In this document: positions 1 to 8,877 of the stretch, in pieces
Layout: every line of letters starts with the position of its first letter
Numbering within the stretch: the stretch's first letter is position 1
Assembly: GCF_000019225.1 (NCBI RefSeq)
Contig: NC_010995.1
Coordinates: 496,001-560,000 of the forward strand
Direction: 5' to 3'
DNA from: Cellvibrio japonicus Ueda107
GTDB taxonomy: Bacteria; Pseudomonadota; Gammaproteobacteria; Pseudomonadales; Cellvibrionaceae
Length of the DNA stretch: 64,000 nt
The notes under the pieces: generated by a model
Seen by the model: the letters and a program-made list of their open reading frames with translations, nothing else
What the model was told of the DNA's origin: nothing
Database searches by the model: none
Position numbers and translations under genes: made by a program

Positions 1-294
1 TTTGGCCTCTCGCGCAGGGCCTCTACCGAGTTCTCTTTTTTCCTGGCTATTCCCATGATTGGCGCCGCTTCGCTCTATGCCTTGTGGGAGGCGCGCGAGC
101 AAATGGAGATTGAAGACATGGGTATCCTGGCGATAGGTTTTATCACTTCCTTTTTTGTCACCTTTGCGGTGATGCGCGCATTGCTCCGCTTTGTCAGCAA
201 GCATACCTACATGGCATTTGCCTGGTATCGCATTGCCTTCGGTTTGCTGGTGTTGGCGACGGCTTATACCGGTGTGATTAACTGGTCTGTGTAG
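1..294 (+). CDS. uppP: Undecaprenyl-diphosphatase UppP (BacA), C-terminal part
   Basis: The frame is open from base 1 and ends at the tag at 292-294, so the N-terminus lies outside the window. The first residues read GLSRRASTEFSFFLAIPMIG, which matches the conserved second signature of the UppP/BacA family (SR-x-A-x-EFSFFLAIP). Two further hydrophobic segments follow (around GILAIGFITSFFVTFAVM and YRIAFGLLVLATAYTGVI), as in the last membrane helices of this integral membrane protein. UppP dephosphorylates undecaprenyl pyrophosphate and so recycles the lipid carrier for peptidoglycan and O-antigen synthesis. The family assignment is firm; nothing can be said about its promoter. Confidence 0.93.
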   Translation, partial: FGLSRRASTEFSFFLAIPMIGAASLYALWEAREQMEIEDMGILAIGFITSFFVTFAVMRALLRFVSKHTYMAFAWYRIAFGLLVLATAYTGVINWSV

Positions 295-405
295 TATCTA
301 ACCTATCTTTACCTTGTGAATACGTATGTAGCCGTCCGCCGCTGCACCCGGCTGGCCGGTGTTGCTTGATAGACTTCCGGGCTCGCATGCTCAGGAGTCC
401 CGCTA

Positions 406-2520
406 ATGAAAATAATGCTCTCCGTGCTGGCCCTGCTATTAGTGTTGACTGCCTGCGGTGGGGGAGGTGGCTCAAGCCAACCTTCGCACCCATCTGACAG
501 CTCCACCAGTGCATCCAGTCTCTCTTCGTTGCCATCGTCCAGTTCCTTGCCGGGCAGTTCCTCGATTGCCGCGTCGCCAGGTTCCAGCCCCTCGTCCAGC
601 AGTCAATCAACATCCAGTGCAGTATCGGTCAGTAGTGCGTTTTCAAGCAGCAGTGCCGCGCCGGTTGTCACGGTTTATTACCAGCGCCTGGATAAGACCT
701 ATAGCGGTTGGGGATTGCACTTGTGGGGTTCGGCGATTCCTGCCAGTACCGTCACTACCTGGGCCAATGCCCGTCCCTTTGACGGCACCGAAGGTGATTG
801 GGCGGTCGCCAGGGTGCCGCTCAGCAATGGGTCGGTAGCGTTCAATTTCATTGTGCATAAGGGGGATTTCAAAAGCCCGACGGCCGATCTGGGTTTTGTA
901 CCCGCAACCAGTGGCAACCAGGTTTGGGTCATCCAGGATGACAATACCCTGTATTTCAACCAGGCCGAGGCTGAACTGGCATTGGCCAATGTGGGCAATG
1001 CGTCAGCCGCCCTGGATTTGAGCCCGGTAGAGCCGGTGGCTAACAATTCCGGGTTGCCTCCCGATTGGCATAAGCGCGCCAACTTTATGCAGATATTTGT
1101 GCGTTCCTACAAGGATTCCGATGGTGATGGGGTGGGCGATTTCCAGGGGCTGATCAGCAAGCTCGATTACTTGCAGGCGCTGGGTATTACCGGCATCTGG
1201 CTAATGCCCATGACTGAAAGCAGCGATAACGACCACGGTTATGCGGTGTCCGATTATCGCAAGGTAGAGTCGGATTACGGTACAGCAGACGATTTTGCGC
1301 AATTGCTGGCGGAGGCCCATGCGCGCGGTATCGGTGTCATCATCGACTATGTGATCAACCACAGTTCCAGCGCCAATCCGCTATTTATTGACGCCGCATC
1401 GGCCGCCAATAACAGCAAGCGCGACTGGTATATCTTTTCCAACACCAATCCCGGTTGGACCAGTTGGGGCGGTAATCCCACCTGGCATAGCGCACCATCA
1501 GGGGATTACTACTATGGGGTATTCACCGCGGGCCTGCCGGACTTCAACCTGCGCAACCAGCAGGTAGTGGATTATCACCGGGATAACCTGCGCTTTTGGC
1601 TCAACCGGGGTGTTGATGGCATTCGCTTTGATGCCACCGGTGTGTTGTTTGAAAACGGGCCGGGCCAGTGGAGTGAGCAACCGGAAAATCATCCATTGCT
1701 GGCAGAGATTCGCAGTCTGATCGATGACTACGGTAATCGCTACGCGATTTGCGAATCACCTGATGCGCCCGATGAATATGTGTCAGAGGATTCCTGTGGC
1801 CGTGTGTTTGCCTTTGGGCACCAATGGACAATCCGCGACAGCGCGCGCAATCGCAGCCTGCACACTGGTCTGGTGCAGCAATTGAACAGCGCACAGCGCC
1901 TGCACATGCCTTTTATCCTCTCCAACCACGATAGCTTTGCGGGTAGTCGCCCCGCGACAGACCTGACACTGGCGGAATATCGGGTTGCCTCCGCCATTGC
2001 CATCCTGGCTTCGGATACGCCCTTTACCTATTACGGTGAGGAGATCGGCATGGCCAATGGCAGCCAGAGTGGTGATCCAGGTTTGCGTACGCCCATGAGT
2101 TGGACCGCTAATACCAGCAATGCCGGGTTTACCACCGCAACACCCTATCGCGGCTTATCGACCAATGTGGCCAGTCGTAACGTGGCTGCCCAAGAGGGGG
2201 TAGCTGGCTCTTTGCTGGAACATTACCGCAGCCTTTATCAGTTGCGTAACCAGTATCCGGTCTTGGCAATGGGAGAGTTGCAATTGCAGTCGAACACAGG
2301 CAATAGCCATGTGGTATTTCGCCGTACCCTGGCGGATGGTGTTGCCGCCATACTGATTAATTTGAGTAATAGCGCACAGGTGTTAACTGCCGATATTGGA
2401 CAGGCCAACCTCTCTTTATCACAGCGTTTGCCGGATAGCAGCGTGACGGTGATGACGGATAATGCGGGCAACGTCAGTCTGTCAGTGCCTGCGCAATCTG
2501 TCGTTGTAATCAGCAATTAA
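406..2520 (+). CDS. GH13 alpha-amylase-family lipoprotein with Ser-rich linker and PUD-like domain
   Basis: A 704-residue outer-surface amylolytic enzyme. Residues 1-17 are a lipoprotein signal with lipobox LTAC (Cys17), followed by a G/S linker to about residue 85. Residues 88-185 resemble the pullulanase-associated domain (GWGLHLWG near 101-108). A GH13 (beta/alpha)8 barrel begins near residue 225 (FMQIFVRSYKDSDGDGVGDF), with conserved DYVINH (314-319), GIRFDA (nucleophile Asp409), an acid/base candidate Glu450 in YAICES, and the third acid Asp509 in SNHDS. A C-terminal beta domain ends the protein. It should hydrolyse alpha-1,4 (possibly alpha-1,6) glucans at the cell surface; substrate cannot be fixed from sequence. 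The start is supported by tcaggag 9 bases before the ATG. It stands alone between uppP and the PepSY gene. Confidence 0.92.
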   Translation: MKIMLSVLALLLVLTACGGGGGSSQPSHPSDSSTSASSLSSLPSSSSLPGSSSIAASPGSSPSSSSQSTSSAVSVSSAFSSSSAAPVVTVYYQRLDKTYSGWGLHLWGSAIPASTVTTWANARPFDGTEGDWAVARVPLSNGSVAFNFIVHKGDFKSPTADLGFVPATSGNQVWVIQDDNTLYFNQAEAELALANVGNASAALDLSPVEPVANNSGLPPDWHKRANFMQIFVRSYKDSDGDGVGDFQGLISKLDYLQALGITGIWLMPMTESSDNDHGYAVSDYRKVESDYGTADDFAQLLAEAHARGIGVIIDYVINHSSSANPLFIDAASAANNSKRDWYIFSNTNPGWTSWGGNPTWHSAPSGDYYYGVFTAGLPDFNLRNQQVVDYHRDNLRFWLNRGVDGIRFDATGVLFENGPGQWSEQPENHPLLAEIRSLIDDYGNRYAICESPDAPDEYVSEDSCGRVFAFGHQWTIRDSARNRSLHTGLVQQLNSAQRLHMPFILSNHDSFAGSRPATDLTLAEYRVASAIAILASDTPFTYYGEEIGMANGSQSGDPGLRTPMSWTANTSNAGFTTATPYRGLSTNVASRNVAAQEGVAGSLLEHYRSLYQLRNQYPVLAMGELQLQSNTGNSHVVFRRTLADGVAAILINLSNSAQVLTADIGQANLSLSQRLPDSSVTVMTDNAGNVSLSVPAQSVVVISN

Positions 2521-2742
2521 CTGGCCTGGGCTTGTGCGTCAGTGCACGGCCTGGACAAATTGCGGGAACCAGTCTGGTGGAGTTCGGTCAGATGCGCGTG
2601 GTATGTTGCTGAGGCAGGATGGGTTTTTAAGTTTGGATTAATGGTTTCAGGTGATTAATCCGGTAAGCTGCCCTCCCACTGCCGTGTGCAGTATCAACAG
2701 GACCCTTTGAACCATAACATTGCATAAAGAGGATAGAAGCCC

Positions 2743-3009
2743 ATGCGTAAATTACTGTTTATTGCCCTTGCCAGTTTCAGTTCACTGGCGATTGCCGGTC
2801 CACAGTGTACCGAAACTGACAAATCCCAGTGGCTGGATCAGGCCAAGTTCCAGGAAGATCTGAAATCTCAGGGTTACGACATCAAAGTGTTTAAAGTGAC
2901 CGATGGCAATTGCTACGAGATTTACGGCTGGAACAAAGACAAGCAAAAAGTCGAAATCTATTTCGATCCTGTCACTGGTGCGGTTGTTAAAGAAGAAATC
3001 GACGACTAA
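2743..3009 (+). CDS. Small secreted PepSY-domain protein
   Basis: An 88-residue protein with a Sec signal peptide (MRKLLFIALASFSSLAIAG, cleavage near residue 18). The remainder fits one PepSY unit: a helical start (WLDQAKFQEDLKSQGYDI), a beta-rich middle (CYEIYGWNKDKQKVEIYFDP) and the typical ending DPVTGAVVKEE. PepSY units are proposed to inhibit peptidases or act as periplasmic accessory modules; its partner here is unknown. A good ribosome site (gagga) precedes the ATG. Its stop taa overlaps by one base the atg of the cytochrome b561 gene, so the two are probably translated together. Two cysteines (about residues 22 and 53) could form a disulphide. Confidence 0.85.
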   Translation: MRKLLFIALASFSSLAIAGPQCTETDKSQWLDQAKFQEDLKSQGYDIKVFKVTDGNCYEIYGWNKDKQKVEIYFDPVTGAVVKEEIDD

Positions 3010-3548
3010 TGGCCAGCCCAACCGTCACATTGTGGGACCCGCTGGTGCGGGTCTTCCACTGGTCGCTGGTGATTATTTTTGTCTCCAACATGTATCTCAA
3101 TGAGCAGGGCGGTGATTGGCACCAATGGTTGGGTTATGCTGCCGTTGTTTTATTGCTGGTGAGATTCCTGTGGGGATTTATCGGTAAGGGTGCGGCGCGC
3201 TGGTCAGATTTTTTTCCGACGCCTGCGCGGCTTAAACAGCATGTTCGCGCGTTGGTGTGCGGTGAACCCTGCCATCGCCTCGGCCATTCACCGCTGGGTG
3301 CCCTGGTGATGATCCTGATGATGCTGGCTGTGCTGGCTTTGGGTATCACCGGGTACATGATGGAGGAAATTGATTATTTCTGGGGCGAGGACTGGGTTGA
3401 AAATTTGCACGGCATTATCGCCAACAGCTTGTTGGGATTGGTCATAGTGCATATCCTTGCCGCCGTTGTGGAAAGTGTTCGCCTGCGTGAAAACCTGCCT
3501 TTATCGATGGTTACCGGTAAACGTCGCAACCTGCCTTCTGACGATTAA
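3009..3548 (+). CDS. Cytochrome b561-family membrane protein
   Basis: A 179-residue integral membrane protein with four hydrophobic segments, beginning WDPLVRVFHWSL, the usual opening of the bacterial b561/Ni-Fe-hydrogenase b-type family. Candidate haem-b ligands are His17, His38, His134 and His148, placed in membrane segments as in the family. Such proteins move electrons within the cytoplasmic membrane, often from a quinol to a periplasmic partner. It overlaps the PepSY gene by one base (TAATG), which suggests translational coupling and a shared role, for instance with the PepSY protein as its periplasmic companion; that link is inferred. A strong hairpin overlaps its stop codon. Confidence 0.9.
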   Translation: MASPTVTLWDPLVRVFHWSLVIIFVSNMYLNEQGGDWHQWLGYAAVVLLLVRFLWGFIGKGAARWSDFFPTPARLKQHVRALVCGEPCHRLGHSPLGALVMILMMLAVLALGITGYMMEEIDYFWGEDWVENLHGIIANSLLGLVIVHILAAVVESVRLRENLPLSMVTGKRRNLPSDD

Positions 3549-3576
3549 ACAGGCTTTCGCCTGTTTAATCGTTTTT
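3543..3576 (+). terminator. Intrinsic terminator after cytochrome b561 gene
   Basis: An 11-bp perfect inverted repeat (gattaaacagg / cctgtttaatc, 3543-3553 and 3560-3570) with a 6-base loop is followed by gttttt. The left arm contains the stop codon of the cytochrome gene. The opposite strand lacks a T run, so it should mainly stop rightward transcription before the convergent YejM-like gene. Confidence 0.85.
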
Positions 3577-3580
3577 CGCT

Positions 3581-5404
3581 TTATTCCCGCAACGATGCCT
3601 TGCTTTTAAAGAAGCGCCGCTCTTCGGCGCGCAGTTGATGCAGTCGATCCTTGTCGATCGAATTAGCACGCTGATTGAAATCGTTCCACTGGTATTCCTT
3701 GCCGGTACTGCGATCGAGGATCGTGCCGTCAACCCAATAAGCATGGTTGTAATACGAAGAGATCACGCTGTTGCGATGCTCCGGTAATGCCAGGAGGTTT
3801 TCGCCGGTGGAGTAAGATTCGCGCGCCGTTGTACAACCCAGCACTTCGTGCATCAGGGTGGGTACTATATCCTGATGGGTAGAGGGCCTGGGTTCATGTG
3901 CAGGCAATACTTTTCCGGGGGCGCGCACCAGCAACGGCGTTTGTGTTTGCCAGCGGGTAAAGTTGCTGCCATGGCCCCAGAAGCCGGCCTGGTTCTCATT
4001 AAACTCCTCTGCATGGTCACCGGTAATCACCACCCAGGTATTTTCCAGGGCGCCGGTTTGCTCCAGCTGTTGCAATATTTCCCCCAACAGGTGATCCACG
4101 TAGACCAGGCTGTTGTAGTAATCGTTTTTGTATACCCGGTTATCACTGTGCTTGTTCAGCGCATAGCCGCCTTTCACCTTGGGTAATGGATGGAAATACG
4201 CAAATTGACGCGGGTATTTGTAAGGTGAATGCGATGAGGTCAGGAACACAAAATCAAATTGCGGTGTGCGATTGACCTTGGTGTTGCGTTTCAGGAAATC
4301 GTTGACGACACGCCGATCCGTTTCCTGCTGGGAAAAATGATTTTCCGGTACACGCGGAAAAATCAGTCGGCGCAGGGAAAACCGTTCCAGGTTGGTATTG
4401 GTATACACGCGCGTGTCATAGCCAAGGTTTGCCAAGGTTTCGGTAAACAGGCTGGGGTTGGCATCGGGTGTTGCCTTGAAGGCCGGGTAGTAGCTGGCGT
4501 GCAAACCAAAAAACAAGCTGAATAATCCGGGGACTGTCGCAGAGCCACCGGAAATATGGCGATCAAAACGCAGTGCCTGTTCACTAAAGCGCGACAGGTT
4601 GGGCATTACCTCGGGGTTAAGCGCATCGGCCTGCCAGCTTTCCACGACCAACATCAGGATCGATGCCGGTTTTTCCGGTGGTGTGCATTGCAAGGGTTCC
4701 AGCGGATATTGAATGACGCTTTTTTCCTGTACAGCCTCTCTATCCAATGTGCCGAATTCAGCCGGGAAAATGCCCGGTAACAGGCGCGCTAGGGGTTCAG
4801 CGTGTTTGCTGCTGGTGATCGGTTGATAGAGTGGAAGGTAAGGTGTGATGTAGCTGATCTCCTGGCGGTGATAGCGATCAGCCCAGATATTGATAATAGA
4901 GTTACCCGTTAATAAAACGATAAAAAGTCCCACAGCCAACAGCAGTGGCTTACCTCTTTGCGCGAATGCCATTGAGGGTGTTTTTGCACTGAGCCAGCAA
5001 AGGACTGCGCAGGTGGCCAGGGCAAGTAGGCCCGCCAGTACCAATAGGAAAACGGGTACACCAAGGCCGGTAAAGTCCATCAAAAACATTTCAATCATTA
5101 CCCAATCCACATGGAAGAGGTAAAGGTTAAAGGTGGCGACGTCTATCACCAGATAGAGTAACCAACCTGCCAACAGGATTGCATAGAGCGGACGTGTCCA
5201 GCGCGAGGTACTCAGGGGCAGGCACAGTACTGCGATCACACTGAGTAGAAGACCGTAATAGCCCAGGGTAGTAAAGCGGTAAATCTCGCCCATGAGGTGA
5301 TCGGGGCGGGGCATGACCCACCAAAAGCTGAGCAGTGGTGCGAGCGAGAGCAGCAGCACCCAGAGAGTGAAATAGCCGTGGGCAATCAAATACTTTCTTT
5401 CCAT
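3581..5404 (-). CDS. YejM/PbgA-like inner-membrane sulfatase-fold protein
   Basis: A 607-residue protein with five N-terminal membrane segments (about residues 11-30, 46-64, 74-95, 116-138, 150-168) and a periplasmic alkaline-phosphatase/sulfatase-fold domain (about 245-590; ILMLVVESWQADALNPEVMP, TGDHAEEFNE). This is the architecture and approximate length of YejM (PbgA/LapC, 586 residues in E. coli), which senses periplasmic LPS and controls LpxC turnover. Where true sulfatases have C/S-x-P-x-R there is GGSATVPGLFSLFFG, as in YejM, so hydrolytic activity is doubtful. The first part (DVATFNLYLFHVD) resembles DUF3413. It could instead be another non-catalytic sulfatase-like protein. It is transcribed leftward and converges on the cytochrome gene. 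Confidence 0.75.
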   Translation of the reverse strand: MERKYLIAHGYFTLWVLLLSLAPLLSFWWVMPRPDHLMGEIYRFTTLGYYGLLLSVIAVLCLPLSTSRWTRPLYAILLAGWLLYLVIDVATFNLYLFHVDWVMIEMFLMDFTGLGVPVFLLVLAGLLALATCAVLCWLSAKTPSMAFAQRGKPLLLAVGLFIVLLTGNSIINIWADRYHRQEISYITPYLPLYQPITSSKHAEPLARLLPGIFPAEFGTLDREAVQEKSVIQYPLEPLQCTPPEKPASILMLVVESWQADALNPEVMPNLSRFSEQALRFDRHISGGSATVPGLFSLFFGLHASYYPAFKATPDANPSLFTETLANLGYDTRVYTNTNLERFSLRRLIFPRVPENHFSQQETDRRVVNDFLKRNTKVNRTPQFDFVFLTSSHSPYKYPRQFAYFHPLPKVKGGYALNKHSDNRVYKNDYYNSLVYVDHLLGEILQQLEQTGALENTWVVITGDHAEEFNENQAGFWGHGSNFTRWQTQTPLLVRAPGKVLPAHEPRPSTHQDIVPTLMHEVLGCTTARESYSTGENLLALPEHRNSVISSYYNHAYWVDGTILDRSTGKEYQWNDFNQRANSIDKDRLHQLRAEERRFFKSKASLRE

Positions 5405-5652
5405 TTGCAGTCATTCTCACGCCCTGGTGGGCGTCTGGTTAAACGGTGGCGACAAAAAACAGGTATGCGCAGGCCATGGCATCAAGGCCCCTGGCGGGCG
5501 AGTACCGGGTTGGTTTTTGTTATTGACTGTTGTTATTGGAAGGTGGCGTGAAGCTAACGAACTGCCTCATGCCAGATGTTTGAACGTGGAGTTGCCAGGT
5601 GTGCAACAAAAAATCCACGAAAAAATCTTGTCGTTGGAGTTGCCTTTTTGCC

Positions 5653-6036
5653 TTACTGTGCAGGGTCTATCAGGCGTACCACACTGGTATTGGCTTGCCG
5701 TGTTTTTCCGGCATTGTGCAGTTCAGTGAGATAGGATTCCCACAGGGAGGCCTGTTGTTTGCCCAACTGATAAAGGTAGTCCCAGGTGTAGATGCCGGTT
5801 TCATGCCCATCGTCGAACACCAGCTTGAGCGCATAATTACCGGCGCGCTCGATACGCTGGATACCGACATCCCGCTTACCGTACTGCAATACCGCTTGGC
5901 CGGGGCCGTGCCCCTTGACCTCCGCACTGGGTGAATGCACCCGTAAAAATTCCGCCGATAACACAAATTGCTCCGGGCCAAAATGTAATTCCAGTTGTCG
6001 CGATTGTTTGTGCAGTTGAATTTTTGTGGGAGTCAT
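5653..6036 (-). CDS. DUF971 (gamma-butyrobetaine hydroxylase N-terminal-like) protein
   Basis: A 127-residue cytoplasmic protein of the DUF971/GBBH-like N-terminal family, a small beta-rich domain otherwise found fused to dioxygenases or iron-sulphur carriers. Typical features are the opening TKIQLHKQSRQLELHF, the LSAEFLRVHSPSAEVKGHG segment and the DDGHETGIYTWDYLYQLG segment. It lies downstream of hslVU on the same strand, an order common in gammaproteobacteria, but the hslU terminator separates it, so it probably has its own promoter in the A/T-rich 6037-6222. Function is unknown. The 248 bp between it and the YejM-like gene (5405-5652) show no further gene. Confidence 0.88.
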   Translation of the reverse strand: MTPTKIQLHKQSRQLELHFGPEQFVLSAEFLRVHSPSAEVKGHGPGQAVLQYGKRDVGIQRIERAGNYALKLVFDDGHETGIYTWDYLYQLGKQQASLWESYLTELHNAGKTRQANTSVVRLIDPAQ

Positions 6037-6222
6037 AGCACCGATACTTTATGGCAATCACAACAAATAACAGCTGCGACCAGGTTCATTTGCTGTGTTA
6101 CAAAATTCTTACTGATTCAGTTTTGCTGAACAACTCACACTTGTCATGTGTTGAGCCGTACAAATAACAATAGTTTGGTGTTGCTGAATAAAATCCGAAT
6201 AAACATCATGGAAAATATGCAT

Positions 6223-6257
6223 AAAAAAACGGCAGCTTATTATTGGCTGCCGTTTTT
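6223..6257 (-). terminator. Intrinsic terminator after hslU
   Basis: The inverted repeat cggcagc / gctgccg with a 9-base A/T loop is flanked by seven A on the left and five T on the right, so it can terminate in either direction. It lies 27 bases past the hslU stop. Confidence 0.88.
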
Positions 6258-6283
6258 GAATGGTTGATGTGACCTTAGGTGAA

Positions 6284-7606
6284 TTACAAAATATAGCGGC
6301 TTAAATCTTCGTTTTTGGCCAGTTCACCCAGATGGGCGTCAACATAAGCACCATCAATCCGGATACTGGATGTGTCATTGCCGGCATCGAAAGAGACGTC
6401 TTCCAGCAAGCGTTCCAGGATCGTATGCAAACGGCGTGCGCCGATATTTTCGGTGCGTTCATTGACATCGAAAGCCGTTTCCGCAATACGGCGAATGCCA
6501 TCCTGGGTGAATTGGATATCAACCCCTTCCGTTTTTAACAGCGCCTGCTGCTGCTCGGTGAGTGATGCCTTGGGTTCGGTCAGTATGCGTTCGAAGTCAT
6601 CCGGGGTCAGTGCTTGCAGCTCTACCCGGATAGGCAGGCGTCCCTGGAGCTCGGGAATTAAATCGGAGGGTTTGCTCAGGTGGAACGCACCCGAGGTGAT
6701 AAACAGAATATGGTCGGTTTTGACCATGCCGTGCTTGGTGGAGACAGTGCAGCCTTCGATCAATGGCAGCAGGTCGCGTTGTACACCTTCACGGGACACA
6801 TCGGCACCACTGACATTGCCGCGGCGCGCCACCTTGTCGATCTCATCGATAAAGACGATGCCGTTTTGCTCCACGGTTTCCAGGGCCTGGGTTTTAATGT
6901 CCTCCTCGCTGACCAGCTTGGCGGCTTCTTCATCCTGTAGCTGTTTGAAGGCTTTTTTGACCGTCATCTTGGTTTTCTTGGTGCGCTCGCGTCCAAGGGA
7001 AGAAAACATATTCTGCAACTGGCTGGTCATTTCTTCCATACCGGGGGGCGCCATGATTTCCACACCGACGCTGGCGGCAGCTACGTCGATTTCGATTTCC
7101 TTGTCATCGAGTTGGCCTTCGCGCAACTTTTTGCGGAAGATCTGGCGGGTGGATGACTCGTGCTTGCTTTCCTCTTCGGAAGTATCGCGCGCGGGGGGCA
7201 GGAGCACATCGAGGATACGCTCTTCCGCTGCTTCGGCCGCACGGTACTGAACCGCCTTCATGGCCTGTTCGCGGCGCAGTTTGATCGCCACATCCACCAG
7301 GTCGCGGATAATGGATTCCACATCGCGCCCCACATAGCCCACTTCGGTGAATTTGGTGGCCTCCACCTTGATAAACGGCGCATTGGCCAGCTTGGCCAGG
7401 CGGCGGGCGATTTCGGTTTTGCCGACCCCGGTGGGGCCGATCATCAGGATATTTTTGGGTGTGACTTCACTGCGCATATCGGCCGGTAATTGCATGCGGC
7501 GCCAGCGGTTGCGCAGGGCAATGGCCACGGCGCGCTTGGCATCCTGCTGGCCGACAATGTGTTTATCCAGTTCGTGCACGATTTCGCGCGGGGTCATGGA
7601 GGACAT
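6284..7606 (-). CDS. hslU: HslU, ATPase subunit of the HslUV protease
   Basis: A 440-residue AAA+ unfoldase (443 in E. coli) that feeds substrates to HslV. Seen: Walker A GPTGVGKT (57-64), the pore loop GYVGRD (90-95), an inserted I-domain (about 105-240), Walker B IVFIDEID (250-257), a sensor/arginine region (RLPIRVELQAL) and the family C-terminus LSRYIL that docks into HslV pockets. The upstream neighbour hslV lies 49 bp away on the same strand, so the two form the usual hslVU operon, probably heat-inducible; I cannot point to a sigma-32 site with confidence. Confidence 0.98.
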   Translation of the reverse strand: MSSMTPREIVHELDKHIVGQQDAKRAVAIALRNRWRRMQLPADMRSEVTPKNILMIGPTGVGKTEIARRLAKLANAPFIKVEATKFTEVGYVGRDVESIIRDLVDVAIKLRREQAMKAVQYRAAEAAEERILDVLLPPARDTSEEESKHESSTRQIFRKKLREGQLDDKEIEIDVAAASVGVEIMAPPGMEEMTSQLQNMFSSLGRERTKKTKMTVKKAFKQLQDEEAAKLVSEEDIKTQALETVEQNGIVFIDEIDKVARRGNVSGADVSREGVQRDLLPLIEGCTVSTKHGMVKTDHILFITSGAFHLSKPSDLIPELQGRLPIRVELQALTPDDFERILTEPKASLTEQQQALLKTEGVDIQFTQDGIRRIAETAFDVNERTENIGARRLHTILERLLEDVSFDAGNDTSSIRIDGAYVDAHLGELAKNEDLSRYIL

Positions 7607-7655
7607 AAAAATTCTTCAATAATAACAATGAGGTGGAGTATGCCTTGCGGGTCAG

Positions 7656-8180
7656 TTAGTAATCCAATACTTCTATCGTGTGATTCTGGTTGGTGTACAC
7701 GCAGATATCACCGGCGATTTTCAAACCCTTTTCCACAATATTGCGCGCATCCAGTTGGGTATTTTCCAGCAGGGCACGGGCGGCGGCTTGCGCATACATG
7801 CCACCGGAGCCGATGGCGATCAGGTCATCTTCCGGCTGGATCACATCGCCATTGCCGGTGATGATCAGCGAGGCTTCTTTATCGGCGACTGCCAGCAGGG
7901 CTTCCAAGCGTCGCAGGCTGCGGTCGGTGCGCCAGTCTTTGGCCAACTCCACCGCCGCGCGGGTCAACTGGCCGTTGTGGGATTCGAGTTTGGCTTCAAA
8001 GCGCTCAAACAGGGTGAAGGCATCGGCAGTGCCGCCCGCAAAGCCGGCCAGCACCTGGTTTTTGTAGAGGCGGCGCACCTTGCGCGCATTGCCTTTCATC
8101 ACGGTATTGCCGAGGGAGACCTGGCCATCGCCACCGATCACCACCTGGCCATCGCGACGAACAGAAAGAATGGTAGTCAC
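7656..8180 (-). CDS. hslV: HslV, peptidase subunit of the HslUV protease
   Basis: A 174-residue proteasome-beta-type threonine peptidase. The start MTTILSVRR gives Thr2 as the N-terminal nucleophile after Met removal, which fixes the start codon. Other family marks are VIGGDGQVSLG, the GFAGGTADAFTLFE segment and IGSGGMYAQAAA. Two hexameric rings form the proteolytic core, capped by HslU. It is encoded just upstream of hslU and downstream of the SPOR protein gene. Confidence 0.98.
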   Translation of the reverse strand: MTTILSVRRDGQVVIGGDGQVSLGNTVMKGNARKVRRLYKNQVLAGFAGGTADAFTLFERFEAKLESHNGQLTRAAVELAKDWRTDRSLRRLEALLAVADKEASLIITGNGDVIQPEDDLIAIGSGGMYAQAAARALLENTQLDARNIVEKGLKIAGDICVYTNQNHTIEVLDY

Positions 8181-8269
8181 GTAAAAACCTTTACAAATTA
8201 CAACGGGGAGCTTGCCAAGGTGGGGGCAGGGCCGGCTTTTTCAAGCCACCCTGCGACAGGATGGATCGC

Positions 8270-8818
8270 TTAACGGGTTTTAGCGCGTTTGAGCACCAGG
8301 GCGTTGTACTGGTTATTGACCAGGGTGGTGCGCGCCTTGGTGAGGGCTGCCTGGCTGGCGAAGGGGCCGACCACAACCCGGTGCCAGATTTCCCCCTTGC
8401 GGATTTCAACCTTTTCGATACGGGCATCCAGGTTGATCAATATCAGCTGGGCGCGCAGTTTGTCGGCATCTTCGGCACCGGGGAAGGAGCCCACTTGCAG
8501 GATATATTCGGTCGTGTCTTTCTCCGCGGCCGGTTTGTCCTCTGGGCTGTTGGTTTCGCTGGCCGGGACTATGGTTTCACTTTCCTGCAACAGCTTGTAG
8601 AAATCAAAGCGCGGCTTGGGAATGTCGCTCTGGGCTTTGGGCTTGGGAGCCTCTTTTGCCGGTTTGACGACTTCCACCGGGTGTTTGATGAAATAGAGGC
8701 TGGCGGCGAATGCGCCCAGGATCCCGCCCACGATAAACCATACCCAGCCGGGGGTATGGTTGCCAGTGCTGCTTTTGCGGTTCGGTGATCGGCTTTTTTT
8801 GGCGTAGTCTCGGCTCAT
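8270..8818 (-). CDS. FtsN-like SPOR-domain membrane protein
   Basis: A 182-residue bitopic protein: short basic cytoplasmic tail, one membrane helix (about 25-43, VWFIVGGILGAFAASLYFI), a P/K/E-rich linker and a C-terminal SPOR domain (about 105-180, YILQVGSFPGAEDADKLRAQ). SPOR domains bind denuded septal peptidoglycan, so the protein probably acts at the division site. Position between priA and hslV is conserved in Pseudomonas-type genomes. It is shorter than E. coli FtsN (319) and lacks its long linker, so I describe it as FtsN-like without a symbol. Confidence 0.88.
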   Translation of the reverse strand: MSRDYAKKSRSPNRKSSTGNHTPGWVWFIVGGILGAFAASLYFIKHPVEVVKPAKEAPKPKAQSDIPKPRFDFYKLLQESETIVPASETNSPEDKPAAEKDTTEYILQVGSFPGAEDADKLRAQLILINLDARIEKVEIRKGEIWHRVVVGPFASQAALTKARTTLVNNQYNALVLKRAKTR

Positions 8819-8877
8819 GTCTGGTAACCCTGGAATTCAGGGCGCGATTGTAAAGAGATTCCCCGGTGACGTCACGG

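Noticed and set aside
480..660. Serine-rich DNA stretches as tandem repeats or a CRISPR array
   Set aside because: They are irregular Ser codons within linkers of coding regions; no regular repeat-spacer pattern exists.
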